Below, piece after piece: positions 11,879-23,179 of a DNA stretch of 64,000 nt; position 1 is the first letter of the stretch; every line of letters starts with the position of its first letter. The stretch comes from Darksidea phi (lineage: Eukaryota; Ascomycota; Dothideomycetes; Pleosporales; Lentitheciaceae): assembly GCA_030770425.1 (NCBI GenBank), contig JASJFT010000010.1, forward strand, positions 62,001 through 126,000, given 5' to 3'. A program made the translations under genes and the position numbers. The notes beneath the pieces are model-generated. The model ran no database searches. It worked only from the letters and a program-made list of their open reading frames with translations, and had not been told where the DNA came from.

Positions 11879-12709
11879 TGTAGCTACGTCGGTGGAGTCT
11901 GTCGTCCTGGCTGTTAGGTGGCCGGTCATTATTTGATGTATGCGTGGATAGAGAGGAGTTTTAGCAGTGGGTGGGTGCATGACCAACGTTCCAACTTCGA
12001 TAGAAGCTTTGATAGTGGGGTACGAAAACGCGCTAGAGCGCGACGCGAGTGAACGTGATCCATCACCATTGAAGCCTCGGTATCTCATATAACGAGACGT
12101 ACAGTATCAACCCAATACTGATGGGCAGACAATTTATGCTTTGCTTGCATACTCTGCATCCCAACGAGTCTCAAGGCTAATAGCCTTCCTAAATGACGTG
12201 TCCCGAACACATCAATGGTGAAATCAGTAGTCAAGAAATCAAATGAGGCCCAGATAGATGATTATTGCACTACCCAAAGCTAGCGCCAGCCACCACCTAA
12301 TTCAGCACTCACTCCATATACCACTTACGCACGCTGTATGGACCAAAAGCACCCAAAGGATAAGATATGATACACGGCTTCATATGCATAGGGTCGACTC
12401 GTCTACAGTAGCGACCGCTACACCCCGCAGTCTTCTGGGCTGAGCGACCCCACAGACCCGGTACAGAACCCAACATAAACACAGTGGATCGTCCCAGTGC
12501 AGTACAAGCCCTACTATGGACCAGTGCAGTACAAGCCCTACTATGGACCAGTGATAGAAGCACTAAACGCCATAATGACACCACCCCATGCCGCATTCTC
12601 GCCAAAATGTCCCAGTCATACAACTCGTTCCCGTTCCGGGGTATCTCGTGAAAAGGTAGCAGCAGAAATGTGAATGATTCTGACCAAACGGATCGGGTCG
12701 GTATGCTGA
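11879..12709. other. Intergenic with a short tandem repeat
   Basis: Lies between the DHFR start and the Psy2 stop codon, so it holds the DHFR promoter and the Psy2 3' flank. The only structure seen is the 27-bp tandem repeat at 12494-12553, listed separately. Confidence 0.45.
12494..12553. repeat. 27-bp tandem repeat, about 2.2 copies
   Basis: Two perfect 27-bp copies (12494-12520 and 12521-12547, each beginning CCAGTGCAGTACAAGCCC) are followed by a 6-bp start of a third copy. It lies in non-coding sequence between the Psy2 and DHFR genes. It looks like a replication-slippage minisatellite and may vary in copy number between strains. Confidence 0.9.
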
Positions 12710-15610
12710 TTATTCGCTCTCGCCTCGCTCACCGCCACTTTTCAACGGGATGGACAGCGATATCTTCTTTGGCGCGCCGCCGCCATCTTTGGTGGCTATA
12801 TTGGGGCTCTTTCGGCGAAGACTCCTCAAGCTGCCGGTGCTTGAGTTGCTGGTAAGTGAAGCACGACGCTTTGTTCCAGAAGATGAAAGGCTGGCGAGAA
12901 GCTCGTCCTCCTCGTCCTCCTCTCTTCTGCGCTTTTCTGATATTCGCTCCGGCGGTGATCCGGCACTCGGCTTTGGTGTACTGGGCGAGTCTCGTGTTTG
13001 TGTAGCTGACGATAACGTATGAGATGATACAGAAGGAGCGCTTGTCGCAAGGATATCCATATCATCGTCAACAACCTCGTCGTCATCCGGGTAATTGACC
13101 AAAGGTCGGACTGGCGACGCTCCGTTGACGGGTTTCGTCGCACTCGGAAGACCGTCGTCTTCATCGTCGGAGCCATTGAAGTAAGCTTCCTCATCCGCGT
13201 CCGGGTCCTTCAGACCTTGACCCCATTTCCCGCCATTGACCAAGCCCATATGCCGTCCAGGTGTGTCGCTATCGATGCTGGTAAAGGAATTCTCGAGCTC
13301 CTGGGTAGTGGCCGGTTCATTCATCTGATCATACCGAAGAATCAGGTTCTGAAAAGTATCTACATAGGTGATGGTCTGTAGTTTTTCCCTGTATGTTTCT
13401 ACAACGTGTTGGACGAGCATCTTGATATTCTCACGCTTGATGAACTCGAAGAACTCAAGGCAGGCAGAGTTGAGAAGGTTGTCCCGTGGCATAGTATCGT
13501 AAAGTATCTTCAAGATCGGCTCGAAGAGTTGATGCTGTATCATCTGTCGATTATGCGTTTCATCGTGCAGGGCGACGACGGTGCGGAAGTATTTCAAGGC
13601 CGCTACCATCGTTAGAAACCAACGTCAAGATCGCGAAGTAAAGACTCACTGAGCTTAAGGTGCTTCTCTGGACACTCCATGAGCTGAGCCACCCGCGCTG
13701 CAAGGCCTTCCGATAGAATAAAGTATTTACTGCGGAAGGAATGCTTGCTGATGAAGAAGCAGAGCACCTCAACCAGATGGCCATACAGAGATACTTCTTG
13801 TATCGAAAGTTCGTTCACTACATTGGGTTAGTTGGGTCAAACAAGAGCACTGCCGAACTTACTCGACTCTCGGTCTTCCAGATCCTTGAGTGGCTGGAAC
13901 AATTTCCTTGCAGAATCATTGTAGAAGTTCTGTATGAATGAATCCGTCTGAGGCATGGACGGCAGCTGACCCCTAACCTTGGCCAAGAAGTCACTATTTG
14001 TCCGGCCGAGCGCCTCTATCGATGCTGAGTTCGCATTCGGGTCCAAGAGGATCTTAATGGCATCAGCCATTTGAGCTTTGACCCCAAGATCCACCTCTAT
14101 CAGTAGCAGCTCAATGAGCGTATCCGTCAAAGGCTTTGACTTTTCTTGTATGGCCTTGAAGATATAACTTCGCACCATCAGCGCGTCATGGTCGATGAGT
14201 GCCACCAGGATATCGGTTCCCGCGACTCGCACCGAAGCGTCTTGGTGTTTCAGGGCATATTGTATGACGTCGAGCAGTCCGTTGTTGATGAAGTTCTGGT
14301 ATAGCTGCGCCCGACCCTGGGCCTGTAGACTTTTCGCAATTGTGGTGCACTGCTGAATGAACAGCACCGCATCTTTTTTCCTTTGGGGGATCTGGTCTGC
14401 TGCAACGAAAATGCCAAACAGCTCCTTGAGAAATAGCCCATTCGCCTGCAAATGCTGAACGATATCGACTTGGTGAAAGAAGATGAGCGAATTTAGAACG
14501 GAGAAGGTGGGATCGTCGAGGATGCGCGCTAGAACCACGTCTTTTAAATACTGCAACCGGTAGGTGTAGTGGATCTTCCTCTTAATTGCCTGCTCTTCGA
14601 TCTTGACAACCTCCTTGAACTTGGACTCGTCTGAGAGATACTGTCGGTGGTTGGCCTTGTGGAGAGGAAAATCGGGGTCATATTCTAGCGCCCCAACCAC
14701 GCCCAAGACCACCTCGTCCGTCACCACATACTCGATGATGGATGTGTCATTGAGCAGGATGAGCATCTTCATGATGCTGCATAATCGGTGGAGATCCGCA
14801 GCGCTTTCCAGGTCCTCCGCTTCCTCGACCAAGGGAATGAGCTTGGGTATGTAGGCTTGTGAGAGGACAAACTTGGCGAGCAACTCCCGACCACCGGGTG
14901 TGCTGTTTGCTGCGCGCATATGGTTCTCGATCTCGTGGAGGTTGGACAGGTCCGGATCCGGGAGCATTATGGGGCTGATGTTCTCGCCAATGTCGTCGGA
15001 CAGGCCGTCGTCTGCACCTTGGTCAGTCAGGCTCTTCCATATCGAGTCGCTTAACGTACCCTGCGCTAACGCTTGCAGGCGCGATTGCACGTCATTCACG
15101 AAATCCCTGTCCCATGTTAGCGCGTGCCGTCAGAGAGGAGAGGCGCAATGCGCGGCAGCATACCAGATACTGGCGCAGCCCTCGGGCTCCTGGAAACTGA
15201 GGGCCATGTCGGTGCCATTCTGCTCGGTCCACACGATGAGCGTGTCTGTTGTTGTCAGCCACTGGCGCGCGAGCATCTGGGGACGCGCTTACCCTGCTGC
15301 TTCTGGTAGCCATCATCCTTTGATATTCTCGTCTCGAGGAGCTGGCGGTTGGGATCGTCTTCGGACGTGACGAGGATCTTCGCTTCTTCCTGCAGTAGTT
15401 GCACATGTCAGCCAGGCCCACACGACGATTGCAAAACGGGATGCCATGCGCCAACGCAACTTTTGCGGGAGGTGGATATGGTTCAGGACGACGTACATTC
15501 ACGATGGCGCCTCGACAGAAGCCTGTGCCACGGTCGAACCAATCATTATTCCTGAGCTCGTAGACTTTTACGCGCTTGCGGTCGTTGGACGGCGCGGCGA
15601 CCAGTGCCAT
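12710..15610 (-). CDS. PSY2: Protein phosphatase 4 regulatory subunit 3 (Psy2/SMEK)
   Basis: Six exons: 15497-15610, 15293-15389, 15164-15245, 13863-15106, 13650-13817 and 12710-13602; total 865 residues. All joins keep frame. Residues 1-100 form the EVH1/RanBD-like domain (RVKVYELRNNDWFDRGTGFC ... DTLIVWTEQNGTDMALSFQE). The SMK-1 domain and armadillo-like helices follow (EIENHMRAANSTPGGRELL, HKANHRQYLSDESKFKEVV, CLEFFEFIKRENIKMLVQHV). The tail is acidic and Ser-rich with a KRRREEDEE nuclear-signal-like cluster. Psy2 targets the PP4 catalytic subunit to DNA-damage and other nuclear substrates; this is family knowledge. A possible extra 42-nt intron at 15018-15059 has good signals and is a multiple of three. 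Removing it gives 851 residues. Confidence 0.94.
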
Positions 15611-17168
15611 AGTAGAGGCGAAAGCCTACCACGCCTCCGGCAGGGGCGACGACACCCTCCGGAGCGAGGAGAAGAGCCGCAGGTGTCGGCGCCGAGTCGT
15701 GAGGGCGTTCGCGGGCGGGGGAGGACGCGGTCGGGGCGGGTGGTGAGGAGCGCGCTGGCAGATGACGATAGGAGGCTGGGCAACGGTGCGCACCTCGCGA
15801 CGGTGGGCGCGGCGAGGAGCAGACTCGGGCGGTGCGACAGCGCGCAATGTGCGAGTGTCGTGAAGACGTCTGGGGGGGAGTGACAGCACGTTGACAGATC
15901 GGCCGGCAGTGTGTGCGGCGTTGGCGCGTCTTCGCTGCAGAGAGTCGGGAAGGAAGGATAGTTGCGCTAAGGCTAATCAGATGAGATAATCGATAAGCCT
16001 CCGTGCCTGAATTCGCACGCGCGTGCGCAGGGCAGCGGGAGCCGCACACGACGGAGCGCTAATGGGGGTGGAGATGTTTGGGATGTTTGAGATGTTTGCA
16101 AGAGGGCTGGGCCGTCGTGTGTGTTGCGCGGTGGGATGCGGATGCAGGGCCGCGAGGGGGAGGCGCGAGGGAGGGGGGGGGTCGCTTGGTTGCTCCTGCT
16201 GCCTGTCAGTTGGCCACTTCCCAGCAGAATGAGGCGTCACTGCCCCGACGTGCCCGGTTGACGCAATATTGCTTGGCGTTGGATCTCCGTCGACAACACC
16301 ACGAGCACAGACGACTCACCCTGCGATACCCATCCCGAAGGGCTTCCAGAGGGCTTCCCTATCAAACGCCCCTTCCGTGTGGGGCAGAGTCCGCTGTACC
16401 GATAACAGCTGTCACATGGGACGAAACCGCCCATATATTGCGTGCAGCCTTTTAGCCCCTCGGCCTGCACATCCCAGATCGAAGCATCCGCAGCGGCGCT
16501 GGCTCCGACACTCGACTGCGGGTGTACCGTGAGCCATCGCGCCTTTGTATCTCTTCCGCGCACGCTTCATTGGCGCAAGGGCATCATTCGCCGATTTGTG
16601 TCCTGTATACGGGCAGCTACACGACAGGAACAGAGCTCCCTCAGCAATACGAAGTTTACGAATCTCCATGGCCTCCATCGCTCGAGAATTCTCCGTGTGG
16701 CTGCATGGCGCCTGTACTTAGCCGCAGCTATCAATAGCCGCATGCATGCATTCCCTCGTTGCTATCCTTGCCGACAGTACTTTCAGCCAGACTGCAGGGG
16801 ATACTAGACTTCAACCGCACATGTCAGAAACAAGGCAGTGCCTCTCCAAGCACATTGTAATCTCGCAGAGAACTTTGACGCGATGCCTTCTTCGATTGAA
16901 GACTGTCAAATATATCTGATGGCAAAGTTTTGTTTCATGCAAGTTTGAGCAGTTGGCGAGTTTCAGTCCCTTGTTAGCCCCAGCACCAAGCACCGCCATA
17001 GTTCACTCCCCTGAGCTAACGCTCAACGCCAATGACATCGATCAGACTAATGTGGCCAGTGTTTGGGGCTTTGTTGACTTTTAACATTTTGTAGGTAGTT
17101 GCCACTTGCGAGCTATAAAACCATGTACCTCGATCCGTCAGCTCTATCACCACACCTACGCTCACGAC
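15611..17168. other. Intergenic: divergent promoter region
   Basis: About 1.6 kb between the Psy2 start (-) and the gene starting at 17169 (+). GC-rich near 15600-16250, then more mixed. Long open frames in the GC-rich part lack coding features. A TATA-like element near 17114 is listed separately. Confidence 0.45.
17114..17120 (+). promoter_or_regulatory. TATA-like element upstream of the 312-aa gene
   Basis: TATAAAA lies 49-55 bp upstream of the ATG at 17169. An out-of-frame ATG at 17123 sits only a few bases past it, so it should fall upstream of the transcript start if this TATA is used. Seen in sequence only; function inferred. Confidence 0.35.
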
Positions 17169-18209
17169 ATGTCGATTTTCTCCAGGATCAAGAAAGCAAG
17201 GAATGCCCCCGAAGAGCACCAGAAGGCTGCTGTTTTCCCTACCGAATCAAGGCCTCCGCCACGACGCTATAAGCATGTTCCGACGCATGATCCCCGTGAT
17301 GCGCTCTCCAATACTCCAACTATAGCCGTTAGTGCCGAAGAAGTCAGTTCCCGGATTGCTGCCGTGAGAAGAATGAAGAGTGATACAAGTTTGAGGGACA
17401 GGCAATGTTCACAGCAGCTGTACAACGATGGCCGCGCTGGCAGCAAAGCCGACTTCCCCCTTCAGTCCATTCATCGAAGCCAAAGCAGTATGTCTCTCGA
17501 TGAGGTCGTCATGGAGCAGACGTATCGTACCCATCTACATCAACCCGTTTCACAAGAACGCGATCAGCAACCAAGAAGACGACCCTATGAGGAACATTCA
17601 GTACATCGATTGGGAAGTCGCCCCGCCTTTGTGGAACCTCGTGATGTTCCCACGCCACCACCTCATCAACAAATATCGCACCGTTCTCTTAAGAGCACGT
17701 CATCTGTGCGAAGAATGAAGAGCCCTCTGTCGAACATTGCTATGGAGGAGGGTGTGTACTTCGCCCGTCTTCCCGTCCCGACCAATACTAACAATAACCA
17801 GAGCCCGATGACTACTTTTCCAGCAGCTCGAAAGAGTCTAAATTTTCCGCAACATCATCCCGTACGCCAGATACAAGATTCTTTTCTCAGGTCGCAAGCT
17901 AATTGACCTATAGAAAGCACATCCACATCCAGCAGTAACTTTTATCGGCGCACCGCAAGCATTCAGAGTGACATAAAGCTACCTAGGCTGTCCATGTCTG
18001 GGTTCATCAGTGCAAAGCCGAAGAGTACCATCGAGCTATTTGCTCTATGCAGTTCGGACGATGACTCGACGGGTGCGAAAAAGTCCAGGTGTAAAGTACC
18101 CGCATGGCGATACGAGGATTACGAAAGAAAACCGGACGGTCGAGCAACAACTGCTTCAAGTCAGAAGCGAAAATTATCGTTATCCTCATCCTTCAAAGTT
18201 AAGAAATGA
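17169..18209 (+). CDS. Basic Ser/Arg-rich protein of unknown function, 312 aa
   Basis: Exons 17169-17751, 17802-17861 and 17914-18209. The first intron (50 nt) has a perfect TACTAAC branch and CAG acceptor. The second (52 nt) has a GTACGC donor, GCTAAT branch and TATAG acceptor. The N-terminus is MSIFSRIKKARNAPEEHQK, followed by YKHVPTHDPRDAL. Such a short amphipathic start with a following YKHxPTHA/D-like motif recurs in uncharacterised filamentous-fungal proteins, as far as I remember. The rest is disordered: repeated RRMKSDTS / VRRMKSPLSN elements, an acidic DDYFSSSSKESKFS stretch across the exon junction, and a Lys/Ser tail ending SLSSSFKVKK. No enzymatic domain is visible. RRMKSDTS-like sites look like basophilic kinase targets; that is inference. 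Confidence 0.75.
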
Positions 18210-19058
18210 AGACCTGCTAGGAGTCCTCGGTATCTTGGTGCTTTACATCGCGGCTTTCTGGAATACACACATGGACTAGCGCCATTCTTCCACTGGTCTA
18301 GTTGAGTAGTCTTGGACCTATTGCTTAGGATCGGGCGCTCGGGGTTGAGGTAAAACACAAGAAACAGTATGTCAGCATACACAGAGAGGTTCCTACTTTG
18401 TTAATGTGTCTACAAATTAATACGGGATACACGTTATTTACAATAACAATCCACGATCCCCATTGTAACGCTCAGTCAGATGCTGCCGTCAAGGAAGGTT
18501 TGTGCCCCTAGGATCCTACTAACTAGAATTCCAATCTCCGACCAACTATCGAAATCTTCGCATGCCGAGATAAGTTGCCACCGTACGGAACGGGAGGGGT
18601 TCCAGGACGGCAGAAACCTTGCATCAACACTTTTAAGGTTTGCGGCCTGTCGCGCCATACGGGTATTATTCCGGATCAGGAACGCGCGATTGCTACTAGG
18701 CGGGTGAAATGAGAAAAACGGACTTTGTGTCTAGACGTCTAATATCATAAGCAATTTGCGATCGCTGTGAGACGGGAGAATGTGCGGTGGTCTGTGCAGG
18801 AACGTGTCATGCATGGGCGTGGGGCTCGAAAGATTTGAGTTCGCCCAAGCTTCAGGACGTATCGATTAATCGGGAATTCAATTTCCTTCCCCACTTCTTT
18901 CAGAACTCTTCGGAACCTTCCTCGATGCCAGTCGACCACGCACGCAGGCAGCACGTGCGCGTTTACCAACCCGAAGCACGAGCCACATTCTTATCGACAA
19001 GCAACAAGCTCCACCGACAGCATCGTCAACTCAATTCCAGGTCTACAGTTTGCCCACC
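18210..19058. other. Intergenic: promoter region of MED22
   Basis: Separates two same-strand genes. No coding-like frame; A/T-rich around 18400-18450. No recognised element. Confidence 0.45.
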
Positions 19059-19647
19059 ATGGATCCTACGAAGCGCACTGCCGCTGCTTTACATAGTAAT
19101 TGGTCGCTCTCATTCTCATAATATCCTGGTGGTTAACAGAGGTACTAGAACGCGTAGACGAGCTCGTAAAATACTTCATACAGCACTACCAACGCATCCT
19201 CCAGCAAGCGCAAGAAGACCCCGAGAGCGATTACAGTCGGAGCGCGTTCAAGGAATTGGCAGTTAAAGAGGATGCTATGGCTCTTGTATGGCCTCCCCTC
19301 TCTTGTCCCAAATCTCTATAGCACAGTGAACTTGCTGTAGTTGTGCTCCTGCACACTTCACTCCGCCCGACTACGCACGGGCTATATCGACTCTGCCTCT
19401 CGGTAAGCGTAGTAGTATGCTGACGAGAATATAGGTCACAACTGCACAAAACACCTCGATGCTCATTCGCGACCTGCAAGAGCTTTGGCTCTTCGGCAGC
19501 CTCGATACTCTGACCGATCCGGCGGACCAGGAGGCGGATAAGGTGAAGGCACTAGAGATTGCGAGGTTGATTGAGACGTTGGCGAAGATGCCACCGAAAG
19601 CGCATACCCGGGTTGAGCGGAATGATGAACAGAATGGGCAGATATGA
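19059..19647 (+). CDS. MED22: Mediator complex subunit 22 (Med22/Srb6)
   Basis: Head-module subunit of Mediator, linking activators to RNA polymerase II. Exons 19059-19095, 19140-19285 and 19435-19647 give 131 residues, the usual Med22 size. The start MDPTKRTAAALHK joins VLERVDELVKYFIQHYQRIL, a long amphipathic helix, and then SAFKELAVKEDAMAL. After intron 2 the last exon gives TSMLIRDLQELWLFGSLDTL, the most recognisable Med22 segment, and a C-terminal charged helix. Intron 1 is 44 nt. Intron 2 as drawn is 149 nt, long for this locus, and contains possible internal splice signals (TCTATAG near 19322, a GTAAGC donor near 19403). A small extra exon cannot be excluded, but the direct join gives the best family match. 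Confidence 0.78.
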
Positions 19648-20211
19648 GACAAGAAGCTAAGGTGGGGTATATTATGAGAGAAGAAAAGGACGATGAGCGC
19701 TCATTGCCATCGTGGCTGGAGATTGGCCATGAAGAGGAGCATGTTACAGGTATGCTTCCACTCCGCTGCCAGCTTTCAAGAAAAGCTAACAGATGCCACC
19801 AGACCTTGACGAATACGTCGAAGGAAGGCTTAGAAGCACGGGCAGTTATACCCAGCTCAGCCATCGCCCCGCATTTTCCAGCCTCTCTCTTGCTTTGAGA
19901 TCGGACGACACTTGACTTTGGTATGCACGAGTTGCGGTCATTGAGTGATAAGATTTGGATTTGGATCCAGTATCAGCAAATTCACCTATCCTCATATCAA
20001 GCTGGAGCCGAAAACTTTGCGAACTAAAAATTGATAATTAACTCACACCTATCTCCGGTGACATCATGATCTTCATTTACCCCTCAACTGTGAAGTGCTC
20101 AATGGAATGATAAGTCTAAAGCTAATGATCGCATTGTGAAGCGTCTAACGGAGTCGAAAGAGCTCCGTGCATCAATTATGTAGGTCCGCACCTATCGAAA
20201 CGTTACGCTCC
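19648..20211. other. Convergent intergenic
   Basis: 3' flanks of MED22 (+) and the saccharopine dehydrogenase-like gene (-). Nothing else recognised. Confidence 0.5.
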
Positions 20212-21553
20212 CTATACCCCAACCTGGATCTTCATCCCAAACTCATTTAGCTTTTGCACATACTGCTCTCCCAGAGTGGCGGGTGTCAGAATACCTCCAC
20301 CAAGCCTTCCAGCTTCCGTCTCTCCCAAGCGTCCCCTTAAAACAACCGCAGCGGCAGCACTGAGCGTCAGCCCTGTGGTTCCGTATCCGCCATGGGCAAC
20401 GTCCAATGTCGCAGAGATCCTCTCTTGTTTCTCCGTATCCGCAATCGCAATGGCCCGGTAGCTCATGAACTCCTTTTTCCTGGCCTCTTTGGAAGGTCCC
20501 TCGCCGGGCTGGGCGATTACGAAACGCTTGATGAGCGGGGCAAGAATCCATCGCGAAGGAGGGAAGGCGAAGAGGAGACCAAAGAGAGCGACGCCAATCT
20601 TCGTAGCGAGGCCAGCGAAGACTGATTTGGCGCGCATATGTTCTTCAAAGCGGAATCTAGACCCATATGAGAGCGAAGGGTTAGAGGAGTCTTTGGCGCT
20701 TGTCTCGTAGAGACCCCAAGAGCGATGCGTGATGCAGGTATCAACTGAGGCCATGACATATGTTGTTTGAATACCGCCGAGTTCGGGGAGGTTGGGAAGG
20801 CCGAGAAGCCGATAGAACAAACCTCCCTTAGGGACGTGGGCCGCAGAGGCGGGACGGACAGGAGAGAGGGAGAAAGGGTCCATTGCCTTCGCCAACTTTG
20901 GGAGAGGATAGTTGTTAAAAAGCTCCACCATGGTTAGGCTCGTACCACCGCTTAGCCCGGACTTGAAGTTGTAGAGCGACAAGATAATGTTAGCGGTGGG
21001 CGCATTGAGTGTCTTTCGGATGTAGTTCGTGAGAGCAAAGGTAGTAATGTCTGCCGGAACAGAGTCAAGCCCACATTCCGGAATGACGATGGCCCCGTTC
21101 TTCTTTGCAATGTTGTGGTACTTTTCGATCATGTCGTAGATCCAGGGAACTTCGCCTGTGCAGTCCAGGTAGTGGGTTCCAGTCTCTGCGCAGGCTGCTA
21201 GGACGGGTTCGCCATAGTACATAAAAGGGCCTATAGTCGTGATCACCAGACGCGTCTTTTTAGCGAGTTGAACTAGCTGGTCTTTTTTGAGTTCGCATGT
21301 CTCGATGTCTACATAGTTACGTATTAGCTTTTGTTGATCATGGTAGACGGATGAGCCTACCTGGCTGCTGACGATGGGGATCAAGCTGTTTTAACTCATC
21401 GGCTACACTCTGTAGCTTTTTCGCATTGCGTCCTGCAATAGCCCATTTTAAATCTGCGGGCAAGTTAGTGCTAATCCATTCTGCTGTTAGTTTACCCGTG
21501 TATCCCGTCGCGCCGAGCAGCACGAGCTCGTATGGGCGAGAGTTATCAGCCAT
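20212..21553 (-). CDS. Saccharopine dehydrogenase-like oxidoreductase (SCCPDH family)
   Basis: Exons 21361-21553 and 20212-21308, joined across a 52-nt intron, give 429 residues. The N-terminus has a Rossmann fold: YELVLLGATGYTGKLTAEW with the GxTGYTG dinucleotide motif, then KWAIAGRNAKKLQSV. TRLVITTIGPFMYYGEPVL, THYLDCTGEVPWI and CGLDSVPADI follow, the usual order of SCCPDH and trans-acting enoyl-reductase-like proteins. A hydrophobic stretch, about residues 300-320 (ATKIGVALFGLLFAFPPSRW), fits membrane or lipid-droplet association. A Gly-rich VAHGGYGTTGLTLSAAAAVV segment lies near the C-terminus. Substrate unknown: despite the name, this family is not shown to act on saccharopine. Start chosen at MADNSRP (21553); the codon four residues upstream in frame is TTG. 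Confidence 0.9.
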
Positions 21554-23179
21554 GGCGGGGATCAAGATGGTGGAGGATTGTAGAAATTGAAAATGTAGAG
21601 GAAATTGACAATCGACGAACCAAGCTGCCTTTCATAATTACACAAATTTTTAGTAATGAAGTCATGCCGAGGTAGGAACAAATCGCGACTACAAAGATAG
21701 GCAGGATTTAGCAGCTTGCATCTAGGTTACAGAACCCGGTCGCATGAATTCTAAGTACGTCATCTGCATTGAATCTTCTGAAAATACTATCGGTGGACAA
21801 GTGCTCACTCTCACTTGAGCATGATGAGAGCAAAAACTGTGCTATGGCCAATTGAGCTAGCCGTTCTTGGCATTCGGCACTGTAACTCGAAGAACTGACA
21901 CGACAACACCAATCGTCTCACCGCCACCACACGTCGACTCTTCCGTCTTCCGCTGGACTGCTCGTTCGGATTGAAAAATTTGATCCGCTAGATTGCTATC
22001 CAGGATATGCCAAACTCAAGACTCGTGTGAGCGACCTAGCGGGTGGCAAGCTTCGAGGATGGCTGGTTAGCTTTGTTGAGGTTGGACTCAAACACTTTTG
22101 CTGACGCTCTGCAAAACTCATAGGTCCATATCTAGATGCCTTTCCTGCGCATTCTCGTCTCGATCATGAAACGCTTATAGGCGCGATGCGAGCGCGAAGG
22201 TCCCTCGAGCCGCAATCCTCCTTCAGCGCTTAGAGAGCCGCGCGATATTTGCAAGCGGGACAAGAGCCACACAAAGTTTCCCCCTGACCTCCCATTCGAA
22301 CCTTCACGCTTGGAGTCGCGACGACGATTCTGCTGGCTAGAGAACAATGAAATATGTACACCTTTTGGCGTGGTTGGTTCCGAAGCGAAGCGGCCTCGTT
22401 GTGCCCCTGCCGTGCGCTATTTGGTGCGAAAGACTCGTGACATCAAGATCAAGACGCTCCTGCTTGACGACGACGGCTTGAGAAGACCTGTTTTTGGCAA
22501 GGCATCTGCCTTCCAAGGTTGGCTCAAAGAATCTGCCAGCGTCCCTACCACGTCGTTACAACTTGCGCCAGGCGGTAATGAGTCTATCCGATTGATAAAC
22601 CGTCTCCCTCGCACGCGCTCAATATGCTCAACTGCAATTCGTTTATCTCGTCGCGGCCTTGCACGCAAGACAGACGTTCCACGCGGCCGTTTGACGTATA
22701 TGGTCGAGTTACGCCATCCTGGCAACTGCTATGTTCTAGGAAACCAAGGAGCATGCTTGCGGAGTCGAACAGTGACATGAAACAATGTTTGCATTCCGAG
22801 CAACAACTCGGTGACCTAACAAGTCATATGGACTGCTTAGGAAGGCTGGTTAGGTGACACGTGGATAGGTAAAGCCCCGCGAGGCTATCGGACGTTCCAA
22901 ATATCTTCCGCAGTTTTACTTTCCCACCAAGTCTGTCCTATTTCTTTGCTGGCGCTGGTTCCGATTTTCACCGCTTACCGCAACACTGCCTCCACCCGGA
23001 GCCATTGTTGGTAAAGCGTACTCAGCTGGGGGTCGGTGGTGATGGTGGTCCATGCACTCTTAGCGTATCTTGGCAACGATTTAAGAGCAGGCGCGCCCCG
23101 CCGCTTTCACACCTCCACCTCCAACTTATGATTGTCCCCGGCCGCTCTTCTCGCTTCTTTTCGATACATCGACATTCCA
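21554..23179. other. Divergent intergenic with an unexplained coding-like stretch
   Basis: Lies between the SCCPDH-like gene (-) and the RING/PHD gene (+). Promoters of both must lie here. The part at 21886-22780 is described separately because it holds long open frames with spliceable ends. The rest (21554-21885 and 22781-23179) shows nothing recognisable, apart from a tRNA A-box-like string near 21845 that I rejected as a tRNA gene. Confidence 0.4.
21886..22780 (+). pseudogene. Unexplained coding-like stretch, possible relic or unannotated gene
   Basis: A frame open at 21886-22104 contains RIEKFDPLDCYPGYAKLKTR, followed at once by a GTGAGC donor. A second frame open for 600 nt (22181-22780) begins directly after a TTATAG acceptor and starts ARCEREGPSSRNPPSALREP; it continues to a TGA at 22778. 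The donor (phase 0) and acceptor (phase 0) are compatible, giving an intron of about 155 nt. No in-frame ATG starts either segment, so a further 5' exon or loss of the start must be assumed. The intron region also contains another coding-like frame (PYLDAFPAHSRLDHETLIG). I do not recognise any domain. It may be a decayed gene, which would explain several short good-looking frames in different phases. Confidence 0.28.

Noticed and set aside
11879..12088. 70-residue N-terminal extension of dihydrofolate reductase
   Set aside because: Open in frame, but the enzyme family starts at the chosen ATG and the extension has no clear targeting features.
21805..21872. tRNA A-box-like string (minus strand TAGCTCAATTGG) near a hairpin containing CAT
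   Set aside because: No B-box (GGTTCGA-like), a mismatched D stem and no acceptor stem could be formed.
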